Origin: Streptomyces caatingaensis | Lineage (GTDB): Bacteria; Actinomycetota; Actinomycetes; Streptomycetales; Streptomycetaceae | Assembly: GCF_001187435.1 (NCBI RefSeq) | Contig: NZ_LFXA01000002.1 | Location: 620,001 to 684,000, forward strand | Direction of reading: 5' to 3' | DNA: 64,000 bases | In this document: positions 23,908 to 35,834 of the stretch, piece by piece | Layout: every line of letters starts with the position of its first letter | Position numbering within the stretch: the first letter of the stretch is position 1 | Position numbers and translations under genes: made by a program | Notes under the pieces: generated by a model | Seen by the model: the letters and a program-made list of their open reading frames with translations, nothing else | Database searches by the model: none | Told to the model about the DNA's origin: nothing

Positions 23908-24062
23908 TCCCCGCCCTCCCCACCGCCGCCCGTCCGGAGCGCCCCTCGCGCCCCGGGCGGGCGGCGGCGCGTCCGCGCCCCGGCGGCCTACTCGCCGGTA
24001 GCCCCGAACGCCCCTGCCCGCTAGGGTGTTCGGGCCGAGAGACGGCACCGACGGGGAGGACG

Positions 24063-24572
24063 ATGACGATGCGACTGGCGGACGGACCGGGGACCGGGGC
24101 GGACATCCACGTGGCGGCGGCGCCGGAACGGGTGTGGGACCTCGTCTCCGACATCACCACCCCGACCCGCTTCGGCGGCGAACTGTACGAGGCCGAGTGG
24201 CTGGACGGCGCCACCGGCCCGGCCCTCGGGGCGACCTTCGTCGGCCGCAACCGCAACGAGCTGCTGGGCGGCTGGGAGACGGTGTCGCGGGTCAGCGACC
24301 ACCGGCCGGGCACGGCCTTCGCCTGGCAAGTCGGCGGTATGGAGGGCGACTTCGACCGCCCTGTCGCCACCTGGAGCTTCGAGCTCGCCCCCGAGGGCGA
24401 CGGCACCCGGCTGCGCCACTCCGTCACGATCGGCCCGGGCACCTCGTACCTGACGAAGATGGTCGAGGCCGAGCCGGAGCGCGAGGAGGAACTCGTCGCC
24501 TTCCGCCTGGACATGCTGGAGCGGGGCATCCGCGCGACGCTCGACGGCGTCAGGAAGCTCGCGGAGTCCTGA
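24063..24572 (+). CDS. SRPBCC (START-like) family protein
   Basis: A 169-residue protein with the helix-grip fold of polyketide cyclase/START-like proteins: IHVAAAPERVWDLVSDITTP at the N terminus, several strands, and a long C-terminal helix. Members bind hydrophobic ligands or act as cyclases. The ATG at 24063 follows GGGGAGG; a second ATG at 24069 has better spacing. A TAGGGT box at about 24022-24027 could be the -10. No polyketide genes are adjacent, so the ligand is unknown. Confidence 0.85.
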   Translation: MTMRLADGPGTGADIHVAAAPERVWDLVSDITTPTRFGGELYEAEWLDGATGPALGATFVGRNRNELLGGWETVSRVSDHRPGTAFAWQVGGMEGDFDRPVATWSFELAPEGDGTRLRHSVTIGPGTSYLTKMVEAEPEREEELVAFRLDMLERGIRATLDGVRKLAES

Positions 24573-24919
24573 CCCGGCCGGGATGCGGCCGGCCGGCGGA
24601 CGGCGTCTACTGGAAGGGACCGTTGGGGCGGCCGCGTCCCCGCCGGGCGGCAGGGGGCCGTCCTCGCCGCCGGGCCTCCTCGCCCCGGGTCCGGGGCCCA
24701 ACCGGCCCTGCGCGCCCGGGAGAAGTGCGCCGCCGACGGTGTGCCCCGCCGGGAGGGGCACGGCGACGGCCGCCGTCCTGTCGCCGGCGTGAACGCCCCC
24801 CCGGTGCCCCGGGCCCCGCCGCAGCGACCCGGAACGGGGGCACGGGCGCGGCGCGAACCGGCGGGGGCCGGCCCCTGCGAACGGGGCGGGCGGGCCCCGG
24901 CGGCCGGGAAGGAGCGACG
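24573..24919. other. Gene-free GC-rich spacer
   Basis: 347 bases between the SRPBCC gene and zwf. Open frames on both strands look like composition artefacts without ribosome sites or recognisable motifs. I see no convincing promoter, hairpin or small gene. Confidence 0.6.
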
Positions 24920-26377
24920 ATGAGCGTGCGCAGTGCCGGGGACCACGGACCGCGGCCCGAGGACCATGTGATCGTCCTCTTCGGCGCCACCGGCGACCTC
25001 GCCCGGCGCAAACTCCTGCCCGGGCTCTACCACTTGGCCCGCGCCGGGCTCATGCCCGCGGGCTACCGCGTCATCGGCTCGGCACCGGCCGCCGGCGCGC
25101 CGGACGCCGAGGGGTTCCGGGCCCACGCCCGGCGGGCCGTCGCGGAGTTCGGCAGGTCGAAGCCGGAGGGGCCGGCGTGGGAGGAGTTCGAGCGGGCGCT
25201 GTCCTTCGGGACGGCCGACCCCGGTGACACCGGGCCGCTCGCCGCCGCCGTCCAGGAGGCCGAGCGGGCCCTCGGGGGCAGCCCGCGGCGGCTGTTCCAC
25301 CTCGCCGTACCGCCCGCCGCGTTCCCCGCCGTCGTCGGCGAACTCGGCGCGTCCGGCCTCGCCGACGGCGGGCGCCTCATCGTCGAGAAGCCCTTCGGCA
25401 CCGACCTGCCCACCGCCCGCGCGCTCGACGAGACGATCCACGCGGTCTTCGACGAGTCCCGGGTCTTCCGCATCGACCACTTCCTCGGCAAGGAGTCCGT
25501 CGACAACATCCTCGCCCTCCGCTTCGCCAACGGCCTCTTCGAACCCGTCTGGAACCGCAATCACATCAGCCACGTACAGATCGACGTGCCGGAGAAGCTC
25601 ACCATCGAGGGCCGGGCCGGGTTCTTCGAGGGCACGGGCACCTTCCGCGACATGATCGTGACGCACCTCTTCCAGATCCTCGGGTTCGTCGCCATGGAAC
25701 CGCCCGCCACGCTCACCGCCCGGGCCCTGCGCGCCGAGAAGGACAAGGTCTTCCAGAGCATGCGGCCCCTGGACCCGGCCCACGTCGTCCGCGGCCAGTA
25801 CGAGGGCTACCGCGCCGAGCCCGGCGTCGCCCCCGACTCCGACACCGAGACCTTCGCCGCCCTGCGCGTGGAGATCGACAACTGGCGCTGGGCCGGCGTC
25901 CCGTTCTACCTGCGCTCCGGCAAGGCCCTGGCCGAGGGGCGGCACGTGGTCACCCTCGGCTTCCGCGAACCGGCGCTGCGCATGTTCCCCCGGGACGTGC
26001 CGGACACCGCCAACGAGCTGGTCATCGACTTCGACGACCCCGGCCGCATCACCGCCCGCTTCCTGGCCAAGGAGCCGGGCCCCGAGATGCGCCTCGGTGC
26101 GGCGGCCATGGTCTTCGCCTACTCCGACTGCTTCACCACGGCGCACGCGCTGGAGGGTTACGAGCGCCTCATCCTCGACGCGATGCTGGGCGACCAGTCC
26201 CTGTTCACCAGCGCCGACGGCGTCGAGCGCCTGTGGGAGGCGTCCGCGCCGCTGCTGGAGAACCCGCCGCCGGCCGAGCCGTACGCCCGGGGCTCCTGGG
26301 GGCCGGACCGCGTCCACCGGCTCATCGCCCCGTACCGGTGGTGCCTCCCGGAGGGCGGTGACGGCCGGGATGGGTGA
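24920..26377 (+). CDS. zwf: Glucose-6-phosphate 1-dehydrogenase
   Basis: A 485-residue enzyme that oxidises glucose 6-phosphate to 6-phosphogluconolactone, giving NADPH at the entry of the pentose phosphate pathway. The dinucleotide motif VLFGATGDLARRKLLP is near residue 20, the active-site motif RIDHFLGKE near residue 183, and the EKPFGTDL substrate-binding lysine motif near residue 160. Length is normal. AAGGAG precedes the ATG. The stop overlaps the phosphatase gene by eight bases. The usual actinobacterial neighbours opcA, tal and tkt are absent, so this is probably an extra zwf copy. Confidence 0.95.
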   Translation: MSVRSAGDHGPRPEDHVIVLFGATGDLARRKLLPGLYHLARAGLMPAGYRVIGSAPAAGAPDAEGFRAHARRAVAEFGRSKPEGPAWEEFERALSFGTADPGDTGPLAAAVQEAERALGGSPRRLFHLAVPPAAFPAVVGELGASGLADGGRLIVEKPFGTDLPTARALDETIHAVFDESRVFRIDHFLGKESVDNILALRFANGLFEPVWNRNHISHVQIDVPEKLTIEGRAGFFEGTGTFRDMIVTHLFQILGFVAMEPPATLTARALRAEKDKVFQSMRPLDPAHVVRGQYEGYRAEPGVAPDSDTETFAALRVEIDNWRWAGVPFYLRSGKALAEGRHVVTLGFREPALRMFPRDVPDTANELVIDFDDPGRITARFLAKEPGPEMRLGAAAMVFAYSDCFTTAHALEGYERLILDAMLGDQSLFTSADGVERLWEASAPLLENPPPAEPYARGSWGPDRVHRLIAPYRWCLPEGGDGRDG

Positions 26378-26969
26378 CCTCCTGCTGATCCGCCACGGCG
26401 AGACCGAGTGGAGCCGGAGCGGCCGGCACACCGGCCGCACCGACGTCCCCCTCACCCCCGACGGGGAGCTGCAGGCCGCCGCCCTCGCCCCCGCGCTCGC
26501 CGCCCGCAGGATCACCCACGTCCTGTGCAGCCCGCTGCGACGGGCCGTGCGCACCGCCGAGCTGAGCCTGCCGCGCGGGCGGGGCGTCGTCCTCGAACCC
26601 GGCCTCGTGGAGTGGGACTACGGCGCCTACGAGGGCCTGACCACCGCGGAGATCCGGCAGCGGCACCCCGGCTGGGACCTGTGGCGCGACGGCGTCCCCA
26701 CCGGCGGCCCGGACCGGCCCGGCGAGACCCTCGCCCGGCTCGGCGAGCGCTGCGACGCCGTCCTCGTCCGCGCGGACGCGGCGCTCCGCGACACCGGCGG
26801 GGACGTCGCGCTCTTCGCGCACGGGCACGTCCTGCGCGCGCTGACCGCCCGCCGGCTGGGCCGGCCGGCGGCGGACGGGGCCCTGTACCGGCTGGACACC
26901 GGCACGTTGTCCGTCCTCGGGACGGAGCACGGACGGCCCGTCATCACCGGCTGGAACATTCCCCCTTGA
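26370..26969 (+). CDS. Histidine phosphatase family protein
   Basis: A 199-residue phosphoglycerate-mutase-like phosphatase. The phosphohistidine motif LLIRHGETEWS is at residues 5-15 and the second catalytic histidine in LFAHGHVLRAL near residue 152; an acidic residue follows RRAVRTAELS. Family members cleave sugar phosphates and other phosphoesters. The ATG overlaps the end of zwf, so translation is coupled, and the pair suggests a role in sugar-phosphate metabolism. A GTG four codons upstream is an alternative start. The substrate is not predictable. Confidence 0.9.
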   Translation: MGDLLLIRHGETEWSRSGRHTGRTDVPLTPDGELQAAALAPALAARRITHVLCSPLRRAVRTAELSLPRGRGVVLEPGLVEWDYGAYEGLTTAEIRQRHPGWDLWRDGVPTGGPDRPGETLARLGERCDAVLVRADAALRDTGGDVALFAHGHVLRALTARRLGRPAADGALYRLDTGTLSVLGTEHGRPVITGWNIPP

Positions 26970-27176
26970 ACCACCGCGGCCCGCCCCCGTCCGCCCTGAT
27001 CCGGAACGGCACCTGCCGGCGGGCGCGGGACTCCGCCGGCCGACGGCCGTCCGTTATGCAGGGACTCGACCCGGAGCGACCCCGACGCCGCCGAATGGGT
27101 TGACGATCTACATCCGGGTCGTTTTCATGAGCGCGTACGAAAAAGGGTGGTTTCGGCGCGCGGAGGTACGCGGCAG

Positions 27177-30100
27177 GTGGGCGACGTGGGGGGCCTCCGT
27201 TTCTCGGTGCTCGGCCCGATGCTGGGCCGGGACGGGGGGACCGTGCTGCCGCTGGGCAGCAGACAGCAGCAGGCGACGCTCGCCGTCCTGCTGCTGCGCC
27301 CCGGCCGGACGGTCACGGCCGCGGACCTGGTCGACGCGCTCTGGGGGGAGGAACCGCCCAGGGCGGCCGTCGCCACGATCCGCACCTACGTCTCCCGGCT
27401 GCGCAAGGTGCTGCACCGCGACCCGGCCGCGCCCGTCCTGGACTCGCTCGGCGACGGCTACCGGCTCCGGCTCCCCGACGACGCCGTCGACGCGGCGCGC
27501 GCCGAGGCGCTGGCGGCCCGCGCGGGCCGGGCGAAGGCCGGCGGGCGGCCCGAGGAGGCCCGCGACCTGCTGGCCGAGGCCCTCGTCCTGTGGCGGGGCG
27601 AGCCGCTGGCCGGCCTGCCCGGCCCGTTCGCCGAACGGCAGCGCCAGTGCCTCGCCGAGCTGCGGCTCGCGGTCCTGGAGGAGCGCCTCGCCCTCGACCT
27701 CGACCTGGGCGGCTCGCTGAGCTGTGTCCCCGAGCTCACCGCGCTCACCGACGAACACCCGCTGCGCGAGGGCCCGTACGGGCTGCTGATGCGCGCCCTG
27801 TGCCGGGCCGGGCGGCAGGCGGACGCGCTCGCCGTCTACCGCAGGGCCCGCCGGCTGCTCGTCGACGAACTGGGCGTCGAGCCGGGGCCGCTGCTGGAGA
27901 CCGCCCACCGGCGGATCCTGGACGGCGACCCCGCCTTCGCGGCCGGCGCCCGCCCGGCGGCGGCTCCCGCGGCACCCCCGCCCCCCGCGGCCCCCGCCGT
28001 CCGGGGCGCCGCGGCCGCCCCCTTCGTCGGCCGGCACGCCGAACTCGCCGAGCTGGAAGCCCTCGCCGCCGCCCCCTTCGGATCCGTCCGCCTGGCCCTG
28101 ATCGCCGGGGAACCCGGCGCGGGCAAGACCGCGCTGCTCCAGCGGCTGCGCGAACGGCTGGCCGCGCAGGGCTGGCGCGGCATCCGGGGCCGCTGCCCGG
28201 AGAGCGACGGCGCCCCCGCGGCCTGGCCGTGGACGGAACTGCTGGGCGAACTCACCGCCCTGGGGCACCGACCGCCGCCCGAGGCGGCCCTGTTATCCGC
28301 CGCGCCCGACGCGGCGCCGCCCGCCGGCGCGGCCTGCTCCCGCTTCCGGCTGCACGACGCCGTCGCCCGCCACCTGGCCGGGGCGGCCGCCAGGGCCCCC
28401 CTCCTCGTCCTCCTCGACGACCTGCACCGGGCCGACGAGGAGACCCTCGCGCTGCTGGGACACCTCGTCGACCGGGCCGCCGACGCCGCCGCGCCGCTGA
28501 TGGTGGCCGCCGCCTACCGGCCCGCCGAACAGACGGGGACGCTGCGCGACGCACTGGCCCGGCTGGCCCGCGGCCACCCCCTCTGGATCGAACTCGGCGG
28601 CCTCGCCGACGCCGACGTCTCCGCGCTCGTCCGGCACCGGGCCCCGGACGCCGACGACGCCACCGTGCGCGCCGTCGCCGAACGCACCGCCGGGAACCCC
28701 TTCTTCGTCCGCGAGACCGCCCGGCTCATGGCCGACGCGGGCGCCTCCGCCGCGCTGCGCCACGTCCCCGCCGGGGTGCGGGCGGTGATCCGGCACCGGC
28801 TGGCCCGGCTCCCCGAGGACACCGCCGCGCTGCTGCGGCGGGCGACCGTCCTCGGCCGCGAGATCGACCTGGACGTCCTCGCCGGCATGACCGGGGACGA
28901 CCCGGCGACGGTCGCCGCCGCCGTGGAGACCGGACTGGCGGAGGGGCTGCTCGCCGAGGAGGAGGCCGGACGGGTGCGCTTCGCGCACCTGCTGGTCCGC
29001 GACGCGCTCTACGAAGAAATCCCGCTGCTGCGCCGCGCCCACTGGCACACCCGGGCGGGCGAGGCCGTGCGGCGGCTGCGGCCCGGCCACGTGAGCCTGC
29101 TCGCCCACCACTTCCTCGCCGCGGGCGACCGCGCCACCGCCCCGCGGGCCGCCGCGTACGCCCGCGCCGCCGCCGAGCAGGCGCAGCGGCGCTTCGCCCA
29201 CCGCGAGGCGGTGCGGCTGTGGCGGGCCGCGCTGGAGGCGCACGACCGCTCCGGCTCGGCCGACGAACGGGGGCGGCTGGAACTGGTGATGGGCATGGTC
29301 AGGGCGCTCGCCCTGGCCGGGGACGTGGTGGCCGCGCGGGAGCAGCGGGGCACGGCCGTGGAGGCCGCCGAGCGCTTCGGCGACCCGGAGTTCACGGCGG
29401 GCGTGCTCGCCGCCTTCGACGTGCCGACGGTGTGGACGAACCGCCGCTACGCCGCCCGTGACGCGCAGATCGTCGCCACCGCGCAGCGGGTGCTCGACGG
29501 CCTGCCCGAGGAGGCGGCGACGGCCCGCTGCCAGGCGCTGACGACGCTGGCCCTGGAGCTGGACGGCGGCCAGGACGAACGGGGCCCGCTCGCCGCCCGC
29601 CGGGCGGAGGCGGCCGCCCGCGAGCTGGCCGAACCGGTGCTGCTGGCCCAGGCGTTGCACGCCCGGCACGCGCACACCTTCCGGCGGGCGGGTCTGGCGT
29701 CCGAGCGCGTGCGGATCGGCCAGGAGATCGTGGCCCTCGGTGTCCGCCACGAGCTGGCGCCGGTCGAGGTGTTCGGCCACCTGATCCTCTGTCAGGCGCA
29801 CGCCGCGCTCGCCGAGCCGGCGATCGCCGACGCGCACGCCGCGGCGGTCGAGCGCCTGTCCGACCGCTACGAACTGCCGCTGCCCGCCACCCTGCTGGCC
29901 TGGTACCGCGCCATGCGGCTGGCGATCGACGGCCGCACGGACGAGGCCGACGCCGCGTATCTGCGCGTCACCGAGAGCCTGGACGGTACGTGGATGTGGG
30001 GCATCGAGCGGGACCTGCTGCACTTCGCCCGCTTCTGCCTGCGGGCCGCCGGCCACGGCTCCCTCCTCGACCTCGCCGGCGAGGCGCAGGACCAGTACGA

Positions 30101-30509
30101 CCGCTGGGGGCCCATCTACGCCCGCGGTCAGGCGCTGATGCTGCTGGCCGGCGGCCGTGCCTCCGAGGCCCGCGCGGTGGCCGCCGCGGCCCGCCCCCTC
30201 CCGCGCGACCACCTCCTGGAGGCCCGCCTGGGCCTGGCCGCCGTCCTCGCCGTCGAACTCGGCGACCGCGCGATGGCGTCCTCGGTCTACCGCCGGCTCC
30301 TCCCCGCCGCGGACGGCCTGGCCGGCGCGGGCAGCGGCGTCGTCACCCTCGGCCCGGTCGCCCACCACCTCGGCGCCCTCGCCCACCTCCTCGACCGGCC
30401 CCGCGCGGCCGCCGAGCACTACCGCCGGGCGCGGGCGGTGGCGGAGCGGGCGGGGGCGCGGCACTGGGCGGAGGCCGCGGGGAGGGGGCTGGCGGCGGCC
30501 GGCGGGTGA
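27177..30509 (+). CDS. BTAD/AfsR-type regulator with AAA ATPase domain
   Basis: An 1110-residue regulator of the SARP-LAL type. An OmpR-like winged helix (residues about 1-95, RFSVLGPM, VDALWGEEPP, TIRTYVSRLRKVL) is followed by the BTAD helical domain to about 245. The ATPase has Walker A GEPGAGKTALL near residue 311 and Walker B LLVLLDDLH near 408. A long TPR-like region completes it. Such regulators activate secondary-metabolite or stress genes. A GTG at 27177 is chosen for its GGAGGT site 9 nt upstream; the frame opens at 27147. Codon 373 is TTA (28293-28295), so expression should depend on bldA. Possible targets are the genes around it, unproven. Confidence 0.92.
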   Translation: MGDVGGLRFSVLGPMLGRDGGTVLPLGSRQQQATLAVLLLRPGRTVTAADLVDALWGEEPPRAAVATIRTYVSRLRKVLHRDPAAPVLDSLGDGYRLRLPDDAVDAARAEALAARAGRAKAGGRPEEARDLLAEALVLWRGEPLAGLPGPFAERQRQCLAELRLAVLEERLALDLDLGGSLSCVPELTALTDEHPLREGPYGLLMRALCRAGRQADALAVYRRARRLLVDELGVEPGPLLETAHRRILDGDPAFAAGARPAAAPAAPPPPAAPAVRGAAAAPFVGRHAELAELEALAAAPFGSVRLALIAGEPGAGKTALLQRLRERLAAQGWRGIRGRCPESDGAPAAWPWTELLGELTALGHRPPPEAALLSAAPDAAPPAGAACSRFRLHDAVARHLAGAAARAPLLVLLDDLHRADEETLALLGHLVDRAADAAAPLMVAAAYRPAEQTGTLRDALARLARGHPLWIELGGLADADVSALVRHRAPDADDATVRAVAERTAGNPFFVRETARLMADAGASAALRHVPAGVRAVIRHRLARLPEDTAALLRRATVLGREIDLDVLAGMTGDDPATVAAAVETGLAEGLLAEEEAGRVRFAHLLVRDALYEEIPLLRRAHWHTRAGEAVRRLRPGHVSLLAHHFLAAGDRATAPRAAAYARAAAEQAQRRFAHREAVRLWRAALEAHDRSGSADERGRLELVMGMVRALALAGDVVAAREQRGTAVEAAERFGDPEFTAGVLAAFDVPTVWTNRRYAARDAQIVATAQRVLDGLPEEAATARCQALTTLALELDGGQDERGPLAARRAEAAARELAEPVLLAQALHARHAHTFRRAGLASERVRIGQEIVALGVRHELAPVEVFGHLILCQAHAALAEPAIADAHAAAVERLSDRYELPLPATLLAWYRAMRLAIDGRTDEADAAYLRVTESLDGTWMWGIERDLLHFARFCLRAAGHGSLLDLAGEAQDQYDRWGPIYARGQALMLLAGGRASEARAVAAAARPLPRDHLLEARLGLAAVLAVELGDRAMASSVYRRLLPAADGLAGAGSGVVTLGPVAHHLGALAHLLDRPRAAAEHYRRARAVAERAGARHWAEAAGRGLAAAGG

Positions 30510-30625
30510 GCGGCGCCCCCGCGGTGGCCCCCGGGGGCCGGCCGCGGGGTACCGGGTCTCCGGGCGGCGGCCGCCGGTGCGTAGGATCGCCGGGACGACG
30601 ATCTTGCTCGGAGGGGTGGACGGTC

Positions 30626-31453
30626 ATGGCCGGACAGCGCACGTACATCGTCACCGGCGGCGGAACGGGGATCGGCGCCGCCACCGCACGGCTGCTGCGG
30701 GAGGCCGGGCACCACGTGGTCGTCTCCGGGCGGCGGCCCGGACCGCTGCGGCGCGTCGCGGAGGAGACCGGCGCCCTCGCCCACCCCTCCGACGCCGGCG
30801 ACCCCGAGGCCGTCCAGGGCCTCGTGGACGCCGCCGTGGCCGCGTACGGGCGGCTGGACGGGCTCGTCCTGAACGCCGGCATCGGGCGCAGCGGTGCCGT
30901 GGGCGAGCTGTCCCCCGAGACCTGGGAGGAGGTCATGCGGACGAATGTGACCGGGCCGTTCCTGCTCCAACGCGCCGCCCTGCCGCACCTGTTGGAGGCC
31001 CGGGGCGCCGTCGTCGCGGTGGCCTCCGTGGCCGCGCTGCGCAACGGCCGGGGGAACGCCGCCTACGCCACCTCGAAGGCCGCCCTCCTCCAGCTCTGCC
31101 GCTCCCTCGCCGTCGACTACGGGGCGCGCGGGCTGCGGGCCAACGTCGTCTGTCCGAGCTGGGTGCGCACGGAGATGGCGGACGGGCGGATGGCGCGCTT
31201 CGCCGCGGCCGAGGGGCTGGGGGAGGGGGAGGCGGGCCTGGACGCGGCGTACGCGGAGGCCACCCGGCTGACCCCGGCGGGCCGTCCCGGCGCCCCGGAG
31301 GAGGTGGCCGGGGCCGTGGCCTGGCTGCTGTCGCCCGCCGCGTCGTACGTCAACGGCGCGGTCCTCACCGTGGACGGCGGGGTGACGGCGCTCGACCCGG
31401 GGACGGCGGCGTTCGACTTCCGGATCGGGCCGCGCGCGGGCGGGGAGGACTGA
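30626..31453 (+). CDS. Short-chain dehydrogenase/reductase
   Basis: A 275-residue classical SDR. The cofactor motif TGGGTGIG is at residues 10-17, NAG at about 89, and the catalytic S and YxxxK in VASVAALRNGRGNAAYATSK. The basic residues after the second strand (SGRRPGPL) suggest NADP. It probably oxidises or reduces an alcohol/ketone; the substrate is unknown. GGAGG is upstream of the ATG. It follows the BTAD regulator by 116 bp on the same strand. Confidence 0.92.
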   Translation: MAGQRTYIVTGGGTGIGAATARLLREAGHHVVVSGRRPGPLRRVAEETGALAHPSDAGDPEAVQGLVDAAVAAYGRLDGLVLNAGIGRSGAVGELSPETWEEVMRTNVTGPFLLQRAALPHLLEARGAVVAVASVAALRNGRGNAAYATSKAALLQLCRSLAVDYGARGLRANVVCPSWVRTEMADGRMARFAAAEGLGEGEAGLDAAYAEATRLTPAGRPGAPEEVAGAVAWLLSPAASYVNGAVLTVDGGVTALDPGTAAFDFRIGPRAGGED

Positions 31454-31747
31454 GGCGCGAGGGGGACCGAGGGCGCGGGCGACGACCGAGGGCGCGGAGG
31501 GCGCCGTCCCCGCGCCGGGTGGCGATTACTGCGCGCGAGGACGGGAGCGCGCTGCGGAGCCGGCCGTTCCGGCCCGGGGCCGTTACCGCGGGTTGTCGTA
31601 CTATGTCCGGTGTCGCTGTTGCGTTTTCGGCTGTCTCGCGAGTTTCGGTGTGCGGTGGACCAGGCCGGTTGAGCGGCGCGGGCGGAGCCTTCCGCCCGGC
31701 CCGGCAGGTGGCGTCACCAGTTTCCCGGCAGAACGGAAAGCACCCTC

Positions 31748-33415
31748 GTGGATCTGAGCGCGGCCAACAACGCGGGCAACCGGAAGGGGCTCAGCCTCTT
31801 CGCCCTGATCATGATCGGACTGGGGTCCATCTTCGGCTCCGGCTGGCTCTTCGGCGCCGGCCAGGCCGCGCAGGTCGCCGGCCCCGCCGCGCTCGTCGCC
31901 TGGGTGATCGGCGCGATCTTCATCGGCATGATCGCCATGTCCTACGCCGAGGTCGGCGCCGCCTACCCGCTGCCCGGCGCCATGGCCCGCTTCGGCTCCA
32001 TCTCCCACGGCCCGGTGCTCGGCTTCGTCACCGGCTGGGCCGTGTGGATCGCGACCGCCTCCCTGATCCCCATCGAGGCCATCGCGGGCACCCAGTACAT
32101 GTCCTCCTGGAGCTTCGGCTGGGCCCGCGGGCTGGTCTCGGACGGCAGCCTGAGCGCCACCGGCATCGCCACCGCGCTCCTGCTGACCGTCGCGCTCTGG
32201 CTCGCCTGCTACTGGTCGGTCGCCCTGCTGGCCCGGGCCAACAACCTGCTCACCCTGGTCAAGTTCGCCATCCCGGTCCTCGCCTGCGGCGCCCTGATCG
32301 CCTCCGGCTTCCACACCGGCAACTTCACCGGCCACGGCGGCTTCGCCCCCAACGGCTGGTCCGCCGTGCTCACCGCCGTGACCGCCTCCGGCGTCGTCTT
32401 CGCCTTCAACGGCTTCCAGGCCGTCGTCAACCTCGGCGGCACCGCCAAGAACCCCGGCCGCGCCATCCCGCTCGCCCTCGTCGGCGCGCTCTCCCTCGGC
32501 CTGGTGATCTACCTCGCGCTCCAGGTCGCCTTCCTCGGCGCCGTGCCCCCCGAGAAGCTCGCCGAGGCCGGCGGCTGGAGCGGCATCAACTTCGCCTCGC
32601 CCTTCGCCGACCTCGCCAAGCTGCTGATGCTCCACTGGGTCGTCACCATGCTCCAGTTCGGCGCCTTCATCTCCCCGAACGGCGCCAACATCGGCAACGT
32701 CGCCTCCTCCGCCTACCTCGCGCAGAACCTCGCCGAGACCGGCTTCTTCCCCAGGAAGATCGCCGAGGTGCACCCCCGCTACGGCGTCGCCCGCCCCGCG
32801 ATGTGGCTCAACCTCGGCTTCTCCGTCCTCCTGCTGCTCACCATCGGGCACAGCTGGGAGGCGCTCGCCAGCGTCGTCTCCGCCGCCATGGTCGTCTCCT
32901 ACCTCATGGGCCCCATCGCCGTCGGCGTCTTCCGCAGGACCAAGCCGCAGCTGCCCCGCCCCTTCAAGCTCCCGGCCGCCGCCGTGCTCTGCCCGCTGAC
33001 CTTCGCCTTCGCCGCCTGCGCCCTGTACTGGTCGAAGTGGCCCAACACCGGCAAGGTCGCCCTGCTCACCCTCGTCTCCGTGCCGATCGCCGCCGTCGTG
33101 CTGCGCCGCCGCGGCGAGAAGAGCCTGGCCCGGCAGTTCGCCCCCGCCTGGTGGATGGTCGCCTTCCTGCTCTGGCTGGCCCTGCTGTCCGCGCTCGGCA
33201 GCACCGAGTTCGGCGGGCACGGCGTGCTCCCGGGCGGCGTGGACATCGCCCTGGTCGCCCTGTCGTCCGTGGGCTTCTATTACTGGGCCGTCCACGCCGG
33301 CGTCCGCGCCCACCGGGCCGGGCTGCCCGGCCCCGACCCCGTCCTCGACACGGCCGCCGCCCCCGCCGTGCCCGAGCCCCGCAGCCCCGAGCCCGCCGGC
33401 GCCGCCGCCCGCTGA
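31748..33415 (+). CDS. APC-superfamily amino acid permease
   Basis: A 555-residue integral membrane transporter with about 12 helices. The first helix carries the APC motif IGLGSIFGSGWLFG; a second substrate-site segment is near VFAFNGFQAVVNLGGTAKNP. The combination resembles proton-coupled aspartate/glutamate-type permeases, although the substrate cannot be assigned from sequence. The GTG at 31748 is chosen from the conserved start and a GGAAAG upstream. A 294-bp gap before it has a TACTAT box (31599-31604) and a short GC hairpin, suggesting a long leader of about 140 nt. Confidence 0.9.
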   Translation: MDLSAANNAGNRKGLSLFALIMIGLGSIFGSGWLFGAGQAAQVAGPAALVAWVIGAIFIGMIAMSYAEVGAAYPLPGAMARFGSISHGPVLGFVTGWAVWIATASLIPIEAIAGTQYMSSWSFGWARGLVSDGSLSATGIATALLLTVALWLACYWSVALLARANNLLTLVKFAIPVLACGALIASGFHTGNFTGHGGFAPNGWSAVLTAVTASGVVFAFNGFQAVVNLGGTAKNPGRAIPLALVGALSLGLVIYLALQVAFLGAVPPEKLAEAGGWSGINFASPFADLAKLLMLHWVVTMLQFGAFISPNGANIGNVASSAYLAQNLAETGFFPRKIAEVHPRYGVARPAMWLNLGFSVLLLLTIGHSWEALASVVSAAMVVSYLMGPIAVGVFRRTKPQLPRPFKLPAAAVLCPLTFAFAACALYWSKWPNTGKVALLTLVSVPIAAVVLRRRGEKSLARQFAPAWWMVAFLLWLALLSALGSTEFGGHGVLPGGVDIALVALSSVGFYYWAVHAGVRAHRAGLPGPDPVLDTAAAPAVPEPRSPEPAGAAAR

Positions 33416-33467
33416 GGCCGCTGGCGCGGGGCCCGGTGAAGCGGGCCCCCGCGACGGGATATCTTGA

Positions 33468-35738
<2,271 letters not shown>

Positions 35739-35784
35739 CGCCCCGTCGGAACCGGTTGCCCCGCCCCTTGTCGCGAGGGGCGGG

Positions 35785-35810
35785 GCCGGCCGGCCTCCGG
35801 GCCGGCCGGC
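35785..35810. terminator. Hairpin between icd and the convergent small gene
   Basis: A perfect 11-bp stem GCCGGCCGGCC / GGCCGGCCGGC with a 4-base loop, without a T-run, placed between convergent genes. It can serve both directions. Confidence 0.7.
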
Positions 35811-35834
35811 GGCGGATCGTCAGTGGCCGTACGC

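Noticed and set aside
27100..27720. A 206-codon frame before the BTAD regulator.
   Set aside because: It overlaps the regulator's DNA-binding domain in another frame and has no motif of its own.
31454..31747. A small gene or riboswitch before the permease.
   Set aside because: No ribosome site with a plausible frame and no known riboswitch core; only a short hairpin and a -10-like box.
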